Shown in pieces: positions 14,573 through 15,314 of a stretch of DNA of 15,314 bases. A model generated the notes under the pieces. The model saw nothing but the letters and a program-made list of their open reading frames with translations. It was not told the DNA's origin and did no database searches. Made by a program: the position numbers and the translations under genes. The stretch is from Alphaproteobacteria bacterium (GTDB lineage Bacteria > Pseudomonadota > Alphaproteobacteria > CACIAM-22H2): NCBI GenBank assembly GCA_016869415.1, contig VGEI01000042.1, forward strand, positions 1-15,314. The letters are read 5' to 3'. Each line of letters starts with the position of its first letter. Position 1 is the first letter of the stretch.

Positions 14573-14911
14573 ATGGAAAAAACGCTAGCGCCAATATTTC
14601 TAATTCTGTGCTCATCAACCACCCTGGCTCAAGATATCTCTTGCAAGGATCTTGAGGGAGACTGGGTTGGAAGCAAGGTGGGAGCGGGCTACACCGGCGC
14701 ACTTACCATCCGATTCGATGCAAATTGTGCTTACGAATGGATCGGCACGAGTGGACGGGTCACTCTAGGTAAGTTGCAAATCAAAGAAAAAAAACATTGG
14801 TATACGAATCAAGCCGGATCTCGTGGTGAAGTAACAAAGACAGGGAACGAACTCCGTTGGGTAAATACGTGGACAGGTGGCAACTACGAGGTCAAGGTAA
14901 CAAAAAAATAG
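14573..14911 (+). CDS. Small secreted protein of unknown function (112 aa)
   Basis: I do not recognise the family. The product has an N-terminal signal peptide (MEKTLAPIFLILCSSTTLAQ) with likely cleavage around residue 19-20, leaving about 92 residues in the periplasm or outside. The mature part begins SCKDLEGDWVGSKVGAGYTG and alternates polar and hydrophobic residues, as in a small beta-barrel or beta-sandwich of the kind that starts with a G-x-W motif. Cys24 and Cys52 could form a disulfide. The ATG at 14573 follows GGAGG by about 7 nt and is preferred over the TTG at 14561, which lies in the ribosome-binding region. Codon use (many AAA, AAT, ATT, GGA) differs sharply from the genes to the left, and two direct repeats flank the gene; both suggest acquired DNA. 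No partner gene or terminator is visible. Confidence 0.75.
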   Translation: MEKTLAPIFLILCSSTTLAQDISCKDLEGDWVGSKVGAGYTGALTIRFDANCAYEWIGTSGRVTLGKLQIKEKKHWYTNQAGSRGEVTKTGNELRWVNTWTGGNYEVKVTKK

Positions 14912-15142
14912 TTACCCTTTCCGGCATCGAGAGCCAGGTATTAGACGTAAGCTGAGGATGAGCGTCGACTAAGACCGAAACCTTCACGCGGCTCATTTGC
15001 GATGCTCAAACGATACGAGCGTGACAGCGTGCGATCGGGCTAAACGCTTTGAGTGTTCTGCGACATCTCGGATCAGCTTCTCGGTGGCAGCGTTGGATGC
15101 CAAATGGGAACGGTTGCAGGTAGCTTTGCCAGTAGGTCACGA
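14912..15142. other. Gene-free stretch before repeat copy B
   Basis: No convincing gene is seen on either strand from 14912 to the window end, a stretch that includes repeat copy B. A 61-codon frame at 14997-15182 lacks a ribosome-binding site, runs into the repeat and resembles nothing I know. The only structure before copy B is a 19-bp sequence (15082-15100) that recurs at the end of copy B. Confidence 0.5.
15082..15100 (+). repeat. 19-bp repeat shared with the end of copy B
   Basis: CGGTGGCAGCGTTGGATGC here recurs at 15243-15261 with one change (C to T at the seventh base). Its first seven bases, CGGTGGY, also end copy A (14466-14472). It may be the tail of a third, decayed repeat unit, 161 bp upstream of the tail of copy B. 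Confidence 0.6.
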
Positions 15143-15249
15143 ACCAAGCGCCAAAAATAAGTCGACAAAATCAATGCCTTGAAGTCTCATTTCCTATAGG
15201 AAATGAGAAGCCCTGCATCCGCGAGCTTGATCGTATATCCTGCGGTGGT
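15143..15249 (+). repeat. Long direct repeat, copy B, with a perfect central palindrome
   Basis: This is the second copy of the 107-bp repeat at 14366-14472. Its palindrome at 15186-15207 (24 bp with the flanking T and A) keeps the arms CTCATTTC and GAAATGAG, but the core is CTATAG, different at all six positions from copy A and again self-complementary. As RNA it would form a 10-bp stem with a TATA loop. A reading frame through copy B stays open to the window end, but copy A carries a stop in that frame and the differences are not biased to third positions, so the repeat does not look coding. Confidence 0.9.
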
Positions 15250-15314
15250 AGCGTTGGATGCGTCTTGGATATGACAGACTACCAGAACGATTTTGGTAGC
15301 AGATTTGGACAACG

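Noticed and set aside
14997..15182. 61-codon plus-strand frame before and into repeat copy B
   Set aside because: No ribosome-binding site, no recognisable product, and it ends inside a repeat that appears non-coding.
14366..15249. The two long repeats as a CRISPR array
   Set aside because: There are only two copies, 777 bp apart with a gene between them, 107 bp each and diverged by about one fifth; no spacer structure or cas gene is present.

Overview
The window looks like chromosomal DNA of a GC-rich alphaproteobacterium. The main support is the block tsaD <-> hemC-hemD/mic60-hemY, with the Mic60-type (COG4223) membrane protein and HemY directly behind hemD, a layout typical of that class. 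Tat-exported TRAP binding proteins, PAS_5-type proteins and YkgJ proteins also fit. Genus cannot be fixed from the sequence; Rhodospirillales or a Reyranella-like lineage is only a guess.

Layout. (1) 1-1498, minus: the 5' 327 codons of tsaD (t6A tRNA modification), preceded by a 171-residue unknown protein whose stop overlaps the tsaD start. (2) 1604-5824, plus: hemC, then one 619-residue protein joining uroporphyrinogen-III synthase (HemD) to a membrane-anchored Mic60-like coiled-coil half, then hemY, overlapping by 4 nt. (3) 12004-5862, minus: a TRAP-transporter cluster dctP, dctQ, dctM, an amidase-signature hydrolase and a YkgJ-type Cys-cluster protein. A strong intrinsic terminator separates dctP from dctQ, and DctM is much larger than usual. 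(4) 12231-14059: a GTG-start SnoaL/NTF2-like protein (+), a PAS-domain protein (-) and an SDR-fold protein (+) that has lost the usual catalytic residues. (5) 14159-14233: tRNA-Thr(CGU) with encoded CCA. (6) 14234-15314: visibly AT-richer DNA with different codon use, holding one small secreted protein flanked by two 107-bp direct repeats. Each repeat is centred on a perfect palindrome with identical arms and a completely different six-base core. This tail resembles accessory DNA inserted downstream of a tRNA gene, but no integrase or repeat of the tRNA end lies in the window.

How the genes work together. HemC and the HemD domain carry out consecutive steps, porphobilinogen to hydroxymethylbilane to uroporphyrinogen III, and the fusion and HemY would place this at the inner membrane. 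The TRAP genes form a periplasmic capture and sodium-driven uptake system; the amidase starting 4 nt after dctM suggests that the imported compound, perhaps an amide-bearing carboxylate, is hydrolysed inside. That substrate is inference.

The observations I would check first are the palindrome-centred repeats near the tRNA, the SDR with a replaced catalytic tetrad, the HemD-Mic60 fusion and the enlarged DctM. I see no CRISPR array, insertion sequence, riboswitch or complete defence system.
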